This document shows, piece after piece, positions 1-7,499 of a stretch of 38,575 nt of DNA (position 1 is the stretch's first letter; the number at the start of each line of letters is the position of its first letter). Source of the DNA: Candidatus Phytoplasma fabacearum (lineage in GTDB: Bacteria > Bacillota_I > Bacilli_A > Acholeplasmatales > Acholeplasmataceae); NCBI RefSeq assembly GCF_030586805.1, contig NZ_JAOSIM010000002.1:1-38575 (forward strand), in the 5' to 3' direction. Below the pieces are notes generated by a model. It did no database searches. It saw only the letters and a list, made by a program, of their open reading frames with translations, and had not been told where the DNA came from. Made by a program: the position numbers and the translations under genes.

Positions 1-119
1 GAAAGAGAGTAAATTATGGAAAGCCGGATGCTGGGAAACTTGCTTGTCCGGTTTGGACGGGGGCTGATTGTAAATAAAACAGCAAAGATAAATCGCTGAA
101 TAAAACGCAATTAATCTAT
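1..119 (+). mobile_element. Group II intron, 3' end (domains V and VI), partial
   Basis: Positions 21-54 form a 34-nt hairpin with the architecture of group II intron domain V. The lower stem pairs 21-28 with 47-54, the catalytic AGC triad is at 22-24, there is a small bulge near 44-46, and a GAAA tetraloop (35-38) caps the upper stem. The following G-rich stretch (about 58-70) can pair in part with 108-117, with a small internal hairpin CAGC/GCTG (80-83 with 95-98), which would make domain VI. I place the 3' splice site near 119 because the intron would end in AT and the CitC-like reading frame resumes with a Pro-Tyr-Tyr-Glu-Gln-Arg run at 120. The 3' boundary is inferred, give or take a few bases. 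The start and any reverse transcriptase ORF lie outside the window. Base composition is clearly more GC-rich than the surroundings. Confidence 0.85.
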
Positions 120-614
120 CCGTATTATGAACAACGCAAGGAAATGGTCAAACTAGCTACACAAAACATAAAAAATGTTTGTATTATAGAAGGTAGTAAT
201 TATTTAGTATCGAGAAATGTTTTCCCTTCTTATTTTTTGCCATCTTCTGAACAAGTAATTCGCTCTCAAGCTATTTTAGATACAAATATTTTCAAAAATT
301 ATATAGCTTATCATTTGGGTATTAAAAAACGTTACGTAGGAGAAGAACCTTTTTCATCTACTACTAATTTATACAATAATATTATGAAAGAAATTTTGCT
401 TTCATCTCCAATAGAATTAGTTATTTTATCTAGATTAATGGTGGATTTTAAACCTATTTCAGCGACGCAAGTTCGTAAGTTATTTATTCAGGGAAATTTT
501 AAAGATATGGAAAAATTAGTTCCTATAACTACTTTAAAATTTTTGCAAAAATTAAATTATAAAAAATATGCTCAAGATCCTAAACTTTCTAAATTAATTG
601 ATAAAAGTTTTTGA
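120..614 (+). CDS. citC: [Citrate (pro-3S)-lyase] ligase-like protein, 3' exon of an intron-interrupted gene
   Basis: The roughly 164 codons match the C-terminal half of CitC, the ATP-dependent ligase that acetylates the prosthetic group of the citrate lyase acyl carrier protein. Visible family motifs are the YPYYEQR-like start of the conserved block, SNYLVSRNVFPSYF, the YVGEEPF motif and the terminal PISATQVRKLF block typical of this cytidylyltransferase-type domain. The N-terminal acetyltransferase-like domain and nucleotide-binding part must lie upstream of the intron, outside the window. The in-frame ATG at 144 is internal to the conserved region and is not the true start. The gene is intact only if the intron splices; otherwise it is a remnant. 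No citrate lyase genes are visible in this window. TmcAL (a related nucleotidyltransferase) was considered but fits the motifs less well. Confidence 0.75.
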   Translation, partial: PYYEQRKEMVKLATQNIKNVCIIEGSNYLVSRNVFPSYFLPSSEQVIRSQAILDTNIFKNYIAYHLGIKKRYVGEEPFSSTTNLYNNIMKEILLSSPIELVILSRLMVDFKPISATQVRKLFIQGNFKDMEKLVPITTLKFLQKLNYKKYAQDPKLSKLIDKSF

Positions 615-722
615 TTTTATGAATTTAATTATTTTAGGTAGTTAAAAATTAAATAATTTAAATTTAGTTATTATTTTTATATATACTTGTTTTTTTTAAA
701 ATAAAGGAATTATTAAATATTT

Positions 723-1676
723 ATGATATCTAGTAAAAATCAAATTGACACAAATCTTTATCAAGTTATTTTATTTTATAATTATAATTATATTAAAAAT
801 CCTCAAAATTTATGCGATCTTCACAAAACATTTTGTATTAGAAATAAATTGTTAGGTAGAATTATTATTTCTGACGAAGGTATTAACGGAACTTTGTCAG
901 GATTAATAAAAGATATTAATTCTTATATGAAATTTTTATTACAAGATTCTTGCTTAGCTAATACTGCATTTAAAATAGATTCGGTTAAGGATCATGTTTT
1001 TCCGAAACTTTCTGTAAAATATAAAAAAGAAATAGTATCTTTCAAGTTAATAAATGATATTTTTCCTAAAAATAGTTGTTATTTAGAACCTAAAGATTTT
1101 TATTATTTATCTCAAAAATCTGATATTATTTTATTAGATGCTCGTAATAATTATGAAACAAAATTAGGAAATTTTTTAAATGCTATTTTACCTGATATTA
1201 ATAATTTTCGAGAATTGCCCGCTTGGATAGATAAAAATTTAGATTTGTTTGCGAATAAAACAGTTTTAACATATTGTACTGGAGGAGTAAGGTGCGAAAA
1301 ATTATCTGTTTATTTGAAGGATAAAGGTATATCTGAAGTTTTTCAACTCAAAGGAGGAATTATTAATTATAGCCAAGATAAAGAAATTCAAGGTGAAAGA
1401 TTTCAAGGTAGTCTTTATGTTTTTGATAAAAGAATTGCTGTGAAAGTGAATAAAAAAAGACATACTATTATAGGTAAAGATTTTTTTGATCAGACTCCTT
1501 GCGAAAGATATATTAATTGCTCTAACCCTGAATGTAATAAACAAATTTTATGTAGTTTAGCTAATGAAATAAAATATTCAGGTAGTTGTTGTCTTCGTTG
1601 CCGACAACACACTCATAATCGTTTTAATCGTGAAAATCATAAAAAATCTATAAATGTAAATAATAGCTTGAAATGA
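723..1676 (+). CDS. trhO: tRNA uridine(34) hydroxylase, rhodanese-domain (TrhO/YceA family)
   Basis: This cytoplasmic enzyme carries out O2-dependent 5-hydroxylation of U34 in tRNA anticodons, a wobble-base modification. The 317 residues show the family layout: an N-terminal acylphosphatase-like domain with the ISDEGINGTLSG motif (about residues 48-60), a central rhodanese domain with the active-site loop CTGGVRC (first Cys at residue 185), and a Cys-rich C-terminal segment with CxxxxxC and CCLRC clusters. Length is normal for the family. The start at 723 has an AAAGGA about 15 nt upstream, a rather wide spacing. It sits alone between citC and rplU, 139 nt before rplU, and ends with TGA, one of the signs of the standard code here. 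Confidence 0.92.
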   Translation: MISSKNQIDTNLYQVILFYNYNYIKNPQNLCDLHKTFCIRNKLLGRIIISDEGINGTLSGLIKDINSYMKFLLQDSCLANTAFKIDSVKDHVFPKLSVKYKKEIVSFKLINDIFPKNSCYLEPKDFYYLSQKSDIILLDARNNYETKLGNFLNAILPDINNFRELPAWIDKNLDLFANKTVLTYCTGGVRCEKLSVYLKDKGISEVFQLKGGIINYSQDKEIQGERFQGSLYVFDKRIAVKVNKKRHTIIGKDFFDQTPCERYINCSNPECNKQILCSLANEIKYSGSCCLRCRQHTHNRFNRENHKKSINVNNSLK

Positions 1677-1690
1677 TGATTTAATGGTTT

Positions 1691-1791
1691 AATGATTAAG
1701 AAAAAGAAATAATCATTTATTTGAATCAAACCAAATTATTTGAATTATATTAATATTATGTTAAATTATTTTAAAATAATAATATTATTAT
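1691..1791 (+). promoter_or_regulatory. rplU upstream region with a 7-bp hairpin and a 16-nt palindrome
   Basis: Two inverted repeats precede rplU. AATGATT (1691-1697) pairs with AATCATT (1711-1717), and 1776-1791 is a perfect self-complementary 16-mer made only of A and T, ending about 15 nt before the AGAGG ribosome-binding site. Either could terminate trhO transcripts or act in the L21 leader. Because such palindromes arise easily in AT-rich DNA, the functional call is weak. Confidence 0.25.
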
Positions 1792-1815
1792 GTTTAAGAA
1801 AGAAAGAGGTTATTT

Positions 1816-2139
1816 ATGGATAAATTTGCTATTGTGGCTAATGGTAATAAACAATTCCAAGTTACTTTAAATCAAGAAATTTTTACAGATAAATTATCGG
1901 TAAAACCAGAAGAAGTTTATGTTTTTCGTAAAGTTTTAGCTATTTATTCTGAAGGTAACTCTATTTTAGGAAATCCTTGTGTTCAAGGAGCAACAGTAGA
2001 AGCTAAAGTTATTAAACAAGGTAAATCTAAAAAAATTATTGTAGCAACTTATAAAAGACGTAAAAAGTATCGTTGTAAAAAAGGACATAGACAATCATAC
2101 ACAAAACTTTTAATTACGAACATTAATTTGCCTAAATGA
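1816..2139 (+). CDS. rplU: 50S ribosomal protein L21
   Basis: L21 binds 23S rRNA (domain I region) in the large subunit. The 107-residue product has the usual start (MDKFAIVANGNKQFQV, as in M.AIIKTGGKQYRV), the central VEAKVIKQGKSKKIIVATYKRRK segment and the C-terminal KKGHRQSYTKL motif, so it is full length. An AGAGG lies 6-7 nt before the ATG. It is the first gene of the rplU-prp-rpmA cluster found throughout Firmicutes, with prp starting 18 nt downstream. Confidence 0.97.
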   Translation: MDKFAIVANGNKQFQVTLNQEIFTDKLSVKPEEVYVFRKVLAIYSEGNSILGNPCVQGATVEAKVIKQGKSKKIIVATYKRRKKYRCKKGHRQSYTKLLITNINLPK

Positions 2140-2157
2140 TGATTTAATCAATTATAT

Positions 2158-2478
2158 ATGATTGAATGTTTTATAAAATATAATAACGATAATATTATTT
2201 CTATTTTGATTCAAGGTCATGCACAATATTCTGGTTCAAATGATATAGTTTGCTCTTCGGTATCTACTGCTATAATAGTGACTGTTAATGCTATTGAATT
2301 GTTAAATTTAAAAAATAAAATTAGTTTTAAATTAAAAAAAGGTTATTTTAAATTAATTTTATTAAAATCTAATTTAATAGTTAATAAATTATTACAAAAT
2401 TTAAAATATACTTTAAAGGATTTAAGTCAACAATATCAAACTTGTTTGAAAGTTAAATTGATTAAAAATACAAATTAA
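2158..2478 (+). CDS. prp: Ribosomal-processing cysteine protease Prp
   Basis: Prp removes the short N-terminal extension of L27 before or during ribosome assembly. The 106-residue protein carries the family signature: a QGHA motif with catalytic His21 and the downstream DIVCSSVS motif with catalytic Cys32. It lies between rplU and rpmA, its standard place in Firmicutes, and its substrate L27 is encoded 12 nt downstream with the matching cleavage motif. No clear Shine-Dalgarno sequence is seen, so translation may depend on coupling to rplU. The C-terminal half is poorly conserved and Lys-rich. Confidence 0.88.
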   Translation: MIECFIKYNNDNIISILIQGHAQYSGSNDIVCSSVSTAIIVTVNAIELLNLKNKISFKLKKGYFKLILLKSNLIVNKLLQNLKYTLKDLSQQYQTCLKVKLIKNTN

Positions 2479-2490
2479 AAGAGGTTAATT

Positions 2491-2790
2491 ATGTTTAAAT
2501 TAAATATTCAATTATTTGCAACTAAAAAAGGAGTTAGTTCGACACGCAATGGACGTGATTCTCATTCTAAATCTTTAGGTGCTAAATTATCAGATGGTCA
2601 ATATACAAATGCTGGATCTATTATTTATCGCCAAAGAGGGACTAAAGTTGTTCCAGGTAAAAATGTTGGTTTGGGCAAAGATGATACTTTATTTGCTCTT
2701 ATTAATGGTGTTGTTAAATTTGAAAAAATTCGCATCAATAAAAAACAAAAAACTTGTGCGTCAGTTTATAACAATTTTTTAAAAAAATAA
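2491..2790 (+). CDS. rpmA: 50S ribosomal protein L27 with Prp-cleaved N-terminal extension
   Basis: L27 sits at the peptidyl-transferase centre, where its mature N-terminus contacts tRNA ends. The 99-residue precursor begins with a short extension ending NIQLFA and continues [14 protein letters not shown]. This matches the Firmicutes arrangement in which Prp cuts after the LxxFA-like motif (here after Ala10) to expose the functional N-terminus. The core [23 protein letters not shown] and [13 protein letters not shown] motifs are intact. AGAGG lies 6 nt upstream of the ATG. It is followed by a long non-coding stretch before obg. Confidence 0.97.
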   Translation: MFKLNIQLFATKKGVSSTRNGRDSHSKSLGAKLSDGQYTNAGSIIYRQRGTKVVPGKNVGLGKDDTLFALINGVVKFEKIRINKKQKTCASVYNNFLKK

Positions 2791-3266
2791 TTTTATTGTC
2801 AAGATAACCAAAATAATAATGTTTATAAGTGTTTTTTTTATTGATAATTATTTTTGGATAATAAAACCAATTAATATAAAAATATATATCTTTTTTAAGA
2901 ATGAATTATTAATGTTAAAGTATTTTTTTATTTACTAGTGGATCTTTTGGTTTTAATTATAGACTATTTGATTATGAAATAATTTTAATTAAATTAAGTT
3001 ATATTTTGTCATTAATCATAATATTATTAACTTGAGTATTTTTTATTTACAATAACATCAGATAAATTTAATGGGTTAAAAATATTAATAATTTTTTAAC
3101 ATGAAAAAAATTAATTTATCTTTTTTTATCAATATAACGGAATATTTGGATATAAAGAGATTTTTAATTCTTGTTTATATTAATATAAATATTATTTTGC
3201 CATAAAAAAGATAAAAATTTATTACTAAATTTATCGGCTATTTATCTAATGAATTTAGGGAATTAT
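2791..3266. other. 476-nt intergenic region between rpmA and obg
   Basis: No ORF, tRNA or strong GC-rich hairpin is visible. The only distinct element is the promoter-like box at 2929-2972, which recurs upstream of rpsD. The rest is extremely AT-rich sequence, and no convincing rpmA terminator was found. Confidence 0.6.
2929..2972 (+). promoter_or_regulatory. Promoter-like box upstream of obg, repeated upstream of rpsD
   Basis: This 44-nt segment aligns with 6308-6350 with one gap. It shares TATTTACT, the 14-nt core ATCTTTTGGTTTTA, and a following ATAGA-containing block. In the rpsD copy these correspond to a good -35/-10 pair. Here the -35 position reads TAGTGG, a poor match, while TATAGA or TAGACT could be a -10. 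It lies about 295 nt before the obg start. It may be a promoter or a shared regulatory site. Confidence 0.4.
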
Positions 3267-4547
3267 ATGAATTTTATTGATGAAGTTATAAATTATGTGA
3301 AAGCTGGTGACGGAGGATGTGGAAAAGTCGCTTTTAGGAGGGAAAAATATGTCCCTTATGGAGGGCCTTCAGGAGGAAATGGAGGTCATGGAGGATCTGT
3401 AATTTTTGTAGGTGTTTCCGGAGAAAATAATTTATTTAAACTTAAATATCGTAAAAAAATTAAAGCTTTAAATGGTTATAACGGTGAAAATAAAAATAAA
3501 AACGGAGCTAATGCTCCTGATTTGTTTGTAGAAGTACCTTTGGGTGTTTTAATTTATAATCATACAAATAATCAATTAATTGGAGAAATTTTAAAAGTTG
3601 GAGAACATTTGATAATTGCTCGAGGTGGTAAAGGTGGTAAAGGTAATTTCGCTTTGGCTAATCATTCTAATTCTGCCCCTTCTTATGCTGAAAAAGGCGA
3701 TTTAGGGGAAAGTTTAATTATTAGAACAGAATTAAAAATGTTAGCAGATGTGGGTTTATTAGGTTTACCTAATGTAGGAAAATCTTCTTTATTAGCTGCT
3801 TTATCTAATGCTAAGCCGAAAATTGCTTCTTATCCTTTTACTACTTTAACACCTTGTTTAGGAATGGTTTTTGATAAAAAATTAAATTTTGTGATCGCTG
3901 ATATTCCTGGATTAATCGAAAATGCTTCTTTAGGGCGTGGTCAGGGTATTAATTTTTTAAAACACATTGAAAGATGCAAATTGTTATTACATATATGTGA
4001 TGCTTCAAATGATAATATTTATTCAGATTATTTATTATTAAATGAAGAATTAAAAAAATATAATGTCAATATGTTAAAAAAACCTCAAATAATAGTTATT
4101 AATAAAAAAGATTTACCCTGTTTTCAAAAAAATTTTATTATTTTATCAAAACAAATAAAAGATAAGGCCATCGTTCCTATTTCTGTTGTTAATTATTTAG
4201 GTTTAACAGATTTAAAAAATATTATTATAGAATATTTGCAAAAAAATGATTTGTATAATGATTTAATTGTTAATGATATCGAAGATAAAAAGATTTTTAC
4301 TCTTAATGAATCAGTTAAGTTTATCATCTCCAAAGAAAGTAATGGTTGTTATGTAGTTACTGGGGATTATATTGAAAAATTATTTCATAGAACTGATTTT
4401 AGTAATCATGAATCAATTAGTCATTTTTCTTATATTTTGAAAAAAATAGGGGTTGAAGAAGAATTACAAAAAAGAGGAATGAAATCATGTGATCAAGTAA
4501 AAATTTGTAATTGTATTTTTGAATTTGTAAATGAGGCAAATTTTTAA
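3267..4547 (+). CDS. obg: GTPase Obg (CgtA), ribosome assembly
   Basis: Obg is an essential GTPase that binds the 50S subunit during assembly and links growth to guanine nucleotide status. The 426-residue product has the glycine-rich Obg fold (about 1-158, with a GGPSGGNGGHGG run), the G domain with G1 GLPNVGKSS (from residue 166), G3 DIPGLIE and G4 NKKD, and a C-terminal OCT domain (about 355-426). I chose ATG 3267 over the in-frame ATG at 3249 because AGGGA (3257-3261) lies 5 nt before it and MNFIDEV is the family's usual start. It follows rpmA as in most Firmicutes but across an unusually long gap. Confidence 0.95.
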   Translation: MNFIDEVINYVKAGDGGCGKVAFRREKYVPYGGPSGGNGGHGGSVIFVGVSGENNLFKLKYRKKIKALNGYNGENKNKNGANAPDLFVEVPLGVLIYNHTNNQLIGEILKVGEHLIIARGGKGGKGNFALANHSNSAPSYAEKGDLGESLIIRTELKMLADVGLLGLPNVGKSSLLAALSNAKPKIASYPFTTLTPCLGMVFDKKLNFVIADIPGLIENASLGRGQGINFLKHIERCKLLLHICDASNDNIYSDYLLLNEELKKYNVNMLKKPQIIVINKKDLPCFQKNFIILSKQIKDKAIVPISVVNYLGLTDLKNIIIEYLQKNDLYNDLIVNDIEDKKIFTLNESVKFIISKESNGCYVVTGDYIEKLFHRTDFSNHESISHFSYILKKIGVEEELQKRGMKSCDQVKICNCIFEFVNEANF

Positions 4548-4589
4548 ATAAATAACACATTTATAAAGTCAAAAAGGAAAATTATACAT

Positions 4590-5219
4590 ATGAAAAAACT
4601 GAAATTATCATCTTTAGAGCGAATAGTTTTTTTAGCCTGTTTATCTTCTTTATCTCTTGTTTTAGATTTGATTTTTAAAAAGTTATTTGTTTCTTATTCT
4701 TTATTACGTTTTTGGAATTCTATCGTTTGGTTAGATGGTTTCAAATTAATACCTTTATTTTTTATCCCCTTATTTAATCGTCGTTATTTTTGGTCTTTTG
4801 TTTCTATTTCTTTTATAGAAATTCTGGGTTTTTGTTTTAGAGGTACTATTTATCCATATAATCCATTATTAACTGTATTTTATGGATTTTGCTTAGGTGT
4901 TTTACCTATTTTTTTACTATCAAAATATTTTAATTCATTTTTTTCGGTATATTGGCGAGTAACTTTAATTTGTTGTTTATATTTTATAACATCAATTTTG
5001 TTAAATCTTTTTTTTTTAGATTGTATTTTTTATAATAAAAATTATGATTATTTTAATAATTTTTCTTTTTATAATAAATTTTTAAAAAGATTTGCATCTC
5101 CTTGGATTTATATTCGTTTTTTATCGGTTTTTTTCTTTTCTGGAATTTTAACTCATATTTATTTAAAAATAAATCGACAATTTTTATCTTTTTATCTAAT
5201 TAATTATAATAAAATATAA
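4590..5219 (+). CDS. ECF transporter S component-like membrane protein (possibly folate type, FolT)
   Basis: This 209-residue, very hydrophobic protein has about five to six predicted membrane segments. Its N-terminus (LERIVFLACLSSLSLVLDLIF) and the following Arg-containing stretch and Pro/Gly-rich central segment (RGTIYPYNPLLTVFYGFCLGVLP) resemble energy-coupling factor S components, which bind a vitamin and dock onto EcfA1A2T. Folate-type FolT proteins have this length and pattern. The energising module EcfA1-EcfA2-EcfT is encoded at 30813-33467, so a partner exists in the same chromosome segment. AAAAAGGAAA lies about 11 nt before the ATG. It is separated from obg by 42 nt and could be co-transcribed. 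The ligand assignment is an inference; the membrane-protein call is secure. Confidence 0.6.
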   Translation: MKKLKLSSLERIVFLACLSSLSLVLDLIFKKLFVSYSLLRFWNSIVWLDGFKLIPLFFIPLFNRRYFWSFVSISFIEILGFCFRGTIYPYNPLLTVFYGFCLGVLPIFLLSKYFNSFFSVYWRVTLICCLYFITSILLNLFFLDCIFYNKNYDYFNNFSFYNKFLKRFASPWIYIRFLSVFFFSGILTHIYLKINRQFLSFYLINYNKI

Positions 5220-5287
5220 TTAATTTAATTTTTAGATTATAAAAATTATTTTTAATAAGTTATATATAAAGTTTTGATTTTTGTTTT

Positions 5288-5944
5288 TTAAGATTTTAAA
5301 ATTTTTTGTAATAAAATTTTTGTTACATCATTAATAGACATATTATCATCGTCAATGCGAATTTCTAAGAGTTGATTTTTGTTACGGTAATGTTCTATCA
5401 AAGGATAAGTTTCTTTTTGATAAATCGCTAAACGTTCGTTAAAAGTTATTAAATTATCATCTTTTCTCTGGATTAAAACAGTATTATCTTTATCGCATAT
5501 TCCGTTTTGTTTAGGTTTTTTAGTTTCTAAATGGTAAATTTCTCTACATTTTGGACATATTATTCTGCCTAAAATTCTTTTTTGTAAAATTTTGATATCA
5601 GAATTAAAATAAATGACTTTTGTCAAAATAATATTTTGTTGTTTAAATAATTCATTCAAAAAGGCAGCTTGTAGCAAATTTCTAGGAAAACCGTCCAGAA
5701 TAAAACCTTTTTTATTTTTGTCTTTTAATAATTGTTCTTTAATCATAGCATTTGTGATATGATCAGGAACTAAAAAACCTTTTTCTATATAAGAATTCGC
5801 TGATTTACCTAAATCAGTATTTAATTGTAAATTTTTTCTGAAAATATCTCCTGTCGAAATATGCGGAATGTTAAAATATTTAGATAAAATTATCGCTTGT
5901 GTCCCTTTACCAGTAGCAGGCGGACCTATTAATATTATATTCAT
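5288..5944 (-). CDS. adk: Adenylate kinase
   Basis: Adk interconverts ATP + AMP and 2 ADP in the cytoplasm. The 218-residue protein has the P-loop GPPATGKGT (7-15), the AMP-binding STGDIFR motif and the DGFPR motif (84-88). Its long LID has a zinc site, C130-x2-C133 with C150-x2-D153, the Gram-positive CCCD pattern. GAAAGG lies 8 nt upstream of the ATG on the minus strand. In Bacillus and many Firmicutes adk sits between secY and map. Here it is alone on the opposite strand, convergent with the upstream membrane protein and divergent from rpsD, so it has moved. No strong terminator is visible in the 68-nt convergent gap. Confidence 0.97.
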   Translation of the reverse strand: MNIILIGPPATGKGTQAIILSKYFNIPHISTGDIFRKNLQLNTDLGKSANSYIEKGFLVPDHITNAMIKEQLLKDKNKKGFILDGFPRNLLQAAFLNELFKQQNIILTKVIYFNSDIKILQKRILGRIICPKCREIYHLETKKPKQNGICDKDNTVLIQRKDDNLITFNERLAIYQKETYPLIEHYRNKNQLLEIRIDDDNMSINDVTKILLQKILKS

Positions 5945-6202
5945 TCTATAACCTTTCTTGTTTGGATAGATTTAATGAAAGAATTATGTAGTAATTCATT
6001 TAATATTTAAATTCATTTTAATTGTATTTTTAGTTTAAAAGATATTAAAATGCAAAGTTAAAGTAATTTATTAAATTAAATTATTTTAGCATCAAAAAAA
6101 TGTGCTTATTAAAGTTTTAAATATGTTTTTTTTAAATTTTATAAAATTTACGATTAAAATTGAAAAAATGATAAACACTAAGTATTTATATCACATAAAT
6201 TC

Positions 6203-6223
6203 ACTAATTTCAATAACATTAGT
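6203..6223 (+). promoter_or_regulatory. 6-bp hairpin followed by U-rich run
   Basis: ACTAAT (6203-6208) pairs perfectly with ATTAGT (6218-6223) and is followed by a T-rich run to about 6236. It looks like a weak intrinsic terminator on the plus strand, but no plus-strand gene lies just upstream, so its role is unclear. It may simply be chance in AT-rich DNA. Confidence 0.2.
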
Positions 6224-6314
6224 ATTTTATTATTTTTAAATACAAAATATATTTTTTAAATTTTCATATTTAATTTATTTAATGAAAATTTTTTAATTAA
6301 AGTTAACTATTTAC

Positions 6315-6343
6315 TTGACTATCTTTTGGTTTTATCATAGAAT
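6315..6343 (+). promoter_or_regulatory. Sigma-A type promoter of rpsD
   Basis: TTGACT (6315-6320) and TAGAAT (6338-6343) are separated by exactly 17 nt, each matching five of six consensus bases. This is the best -35/-10 pair noticed in the window. It lies about 110 nt before the rpsD start, leaving a leader of roughly 100 nt. The surrounding 43 nt are partly repeated upstream of obg (2929-2972). Confidence 0.65.
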
Positions 6344-6416
6344 ATATGATATATAGTGTTGTATTTATTCATCTATATGTACGTTAGCATTTTCGGAATT
6401 TAAATAAAAATCAAAT

Positions 6417-6432
6417 TTCACTAATAAGTGAA
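6417..6432 (+). promoter_or_regulatory. Hairpin in the rpsD leader just before the ribosome-binding site
   Basis: TTCACT and AGTGAA (6417-6422 and 6427-6432) form a perfect 6-bp stem with an AATA loop. It ends five nt before the AAGGAG ribosome-binding site (6438-6443). In several bacteria S4 regulates its own mRNA through leader structures. That this is such an element is only an inference from position. Confidence 0.3.
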
Positions 6433-6451
6433 TTAAAAAGGAGTATTGTGG

Positions 6452-7057
6452 ATGTCTACCGCGAAACCGATTTGGAAAAAATCACGTTTTTTGAATTTTT
6501 CTTTAACTGGAACAGGAAAAGAATTATTACATAAAAAAAATAATTTTAATTTAAGTAAAAATAAAAAACGAAAAAATAAATTAAGTGATTATGGACTCCA
6601 GTTACAAGAAAAACAAAAAGTTCGTTTTACTTATTGTATGTCTGAAAAACAGTTTAAACGTTTTTTTATTAATGCGGCTAAATTTAAAGGTTCTCATGGA
6701 GAAAATTTTTTAATATCATTAGAATCTCGTTTAGACAGAATTGTTAATTTGTTAGGTTTTGCTAAAACTATTTTACAAGCAAGACAATTTATTTCTCATG
6801 GTCATATTTTAGTAGATGGTAAAAAAGTTGATATTAGTTCTTATATTGTTAAACCAGGACAAAAAATTACTTTAAAAGAAAAAGCAAAACAAATGAAAAT
6901 AGTTTCTCATTGTTTAGAAACGTTAAGCAAGAATAAAATTGATTATGTCATTTTGGATAAAAATTCTTTAATAGGTAGTTATGTTCGATACCCTTATAGA
7001 AATGAGTTTTTAACAGATATTAATGAACAATTAATTGTAGAATATTATAATAGATAA
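6452..7057 (+). CDS. rpsD: 30S ribosomal protein S4
   Basis: S4 is a primary 16S rRNA binder that nucleates small-subunit assembly. The 201-residue protein keeps the start-proximal WKKSR...SLTGTGKEL block and the S4 RNA-binding domain (LESRLDRIVNLLGFAKTILQARQFISHGHILVDGKKVDI). It lacks the zinc-binding cysteines near the N-terminus. I chose ATG 6452 because AAGGAG (6438-6443) is 8 nt upstream; the in-frame TTG at 6446 would be only 2 nt away. It stands as a single gene with its own promoter, not in the alpha operon, as in other Firmicutes. Confidence 0.95.
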   Translation: MSTAKPIWKKSRFLNFSLTGTGKELLHKKNNFNLSKNKKRKNKLSDYGLQLQEKQKVRFTYCMSEKQFKRFFINAAKFKGSHGENFLISLESRLDRIVNLLGFAKTILQARQFISHGHILVDGKKVDISSYIVKPGQKITLKEKAKQMKIVSHCLETLSKNKIDYVILDKNSLIGSYVRYPYRNEFLTDINEQLIVEYYNR

Positions 7058-7323
7058 AAATGGATCAATTATTTCTTAATCAAATAATAATGATAAATAA
7101 ATGTTAGATATTAATATTGGACATTTTACTTTATTTAGGGAGTTGTATAATAAAAATGAAGTTACCTTTTAGAAAAAATTTTTTTTCTAACATGAATTTT
7201 CTTAAGAAAGTTAGTCACCAAGATATTAATGAACTTTTAGCTTATTTATCTTCTAGTCTTGATGGTTTATCTTTAGATGAGATTGATGAAAGAAAGAAAA
7301 ATAATAATGTTAATATTTTGAAT

Positions 7324-7333
7324 AAAAAAAAAA
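7324..7333 (+). other. A10 homopolymer, site of the mgtA frameshift
   Basis: Ten consecutive A residues lie exactly where the two mgtA reading frames must be joined. The run contains the -1 ribosomal slippery heptamer A AAA AAA and is also long enough for RNA polymerase slippage or for a homopolymer length error in sequencing. Confidence 0.75.
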
Positions 7334-7499
7334 TTATTATTTTACTAAAATCATAAGAGTTTTATTAAATCCTTTTAATTTTATCTTATTATTTTTATTA
7401 ATTTTTTATTTTTTTAAAGATATTTATTTAGCCGATCCTAGAGTTAGGGATTACGCTACTTGTTTTATTGTCTCTTTTATCTTATTAGTTTCAAATTTT

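Larger units (their letters stand above)
5945..6451. other. 507-nt divergent intergenic region between adk and rpsD
   Basis: It holds the rpsD promoter (6315-6343) and two small perfect hairpins (6203-6223 and 6417-6432). No ORF of note or RNA gene is visible. A promoter for adk must lie here on the minus strand, but no match was convincing. Confidence 0.6.

Noticed and set aside
144-614. ATG 144 as the true start of a small stand-alone protein
   Set aside because: Family similarity extends upstream to about 120 and the frame is interrupted by an intron 3' end, so this is a 3' exon, not a complete gene.
120-614. Assignment of the first gene to TmcAL/YlbM or NadD rather than CitC
   Set aside because: The EGSNYLVSRNVFPSYF, YVGEEPF and PISATQVRKLF motifs together fit CitC; TmcAL and NadD share only the general nucleotidyltransferase pattern.
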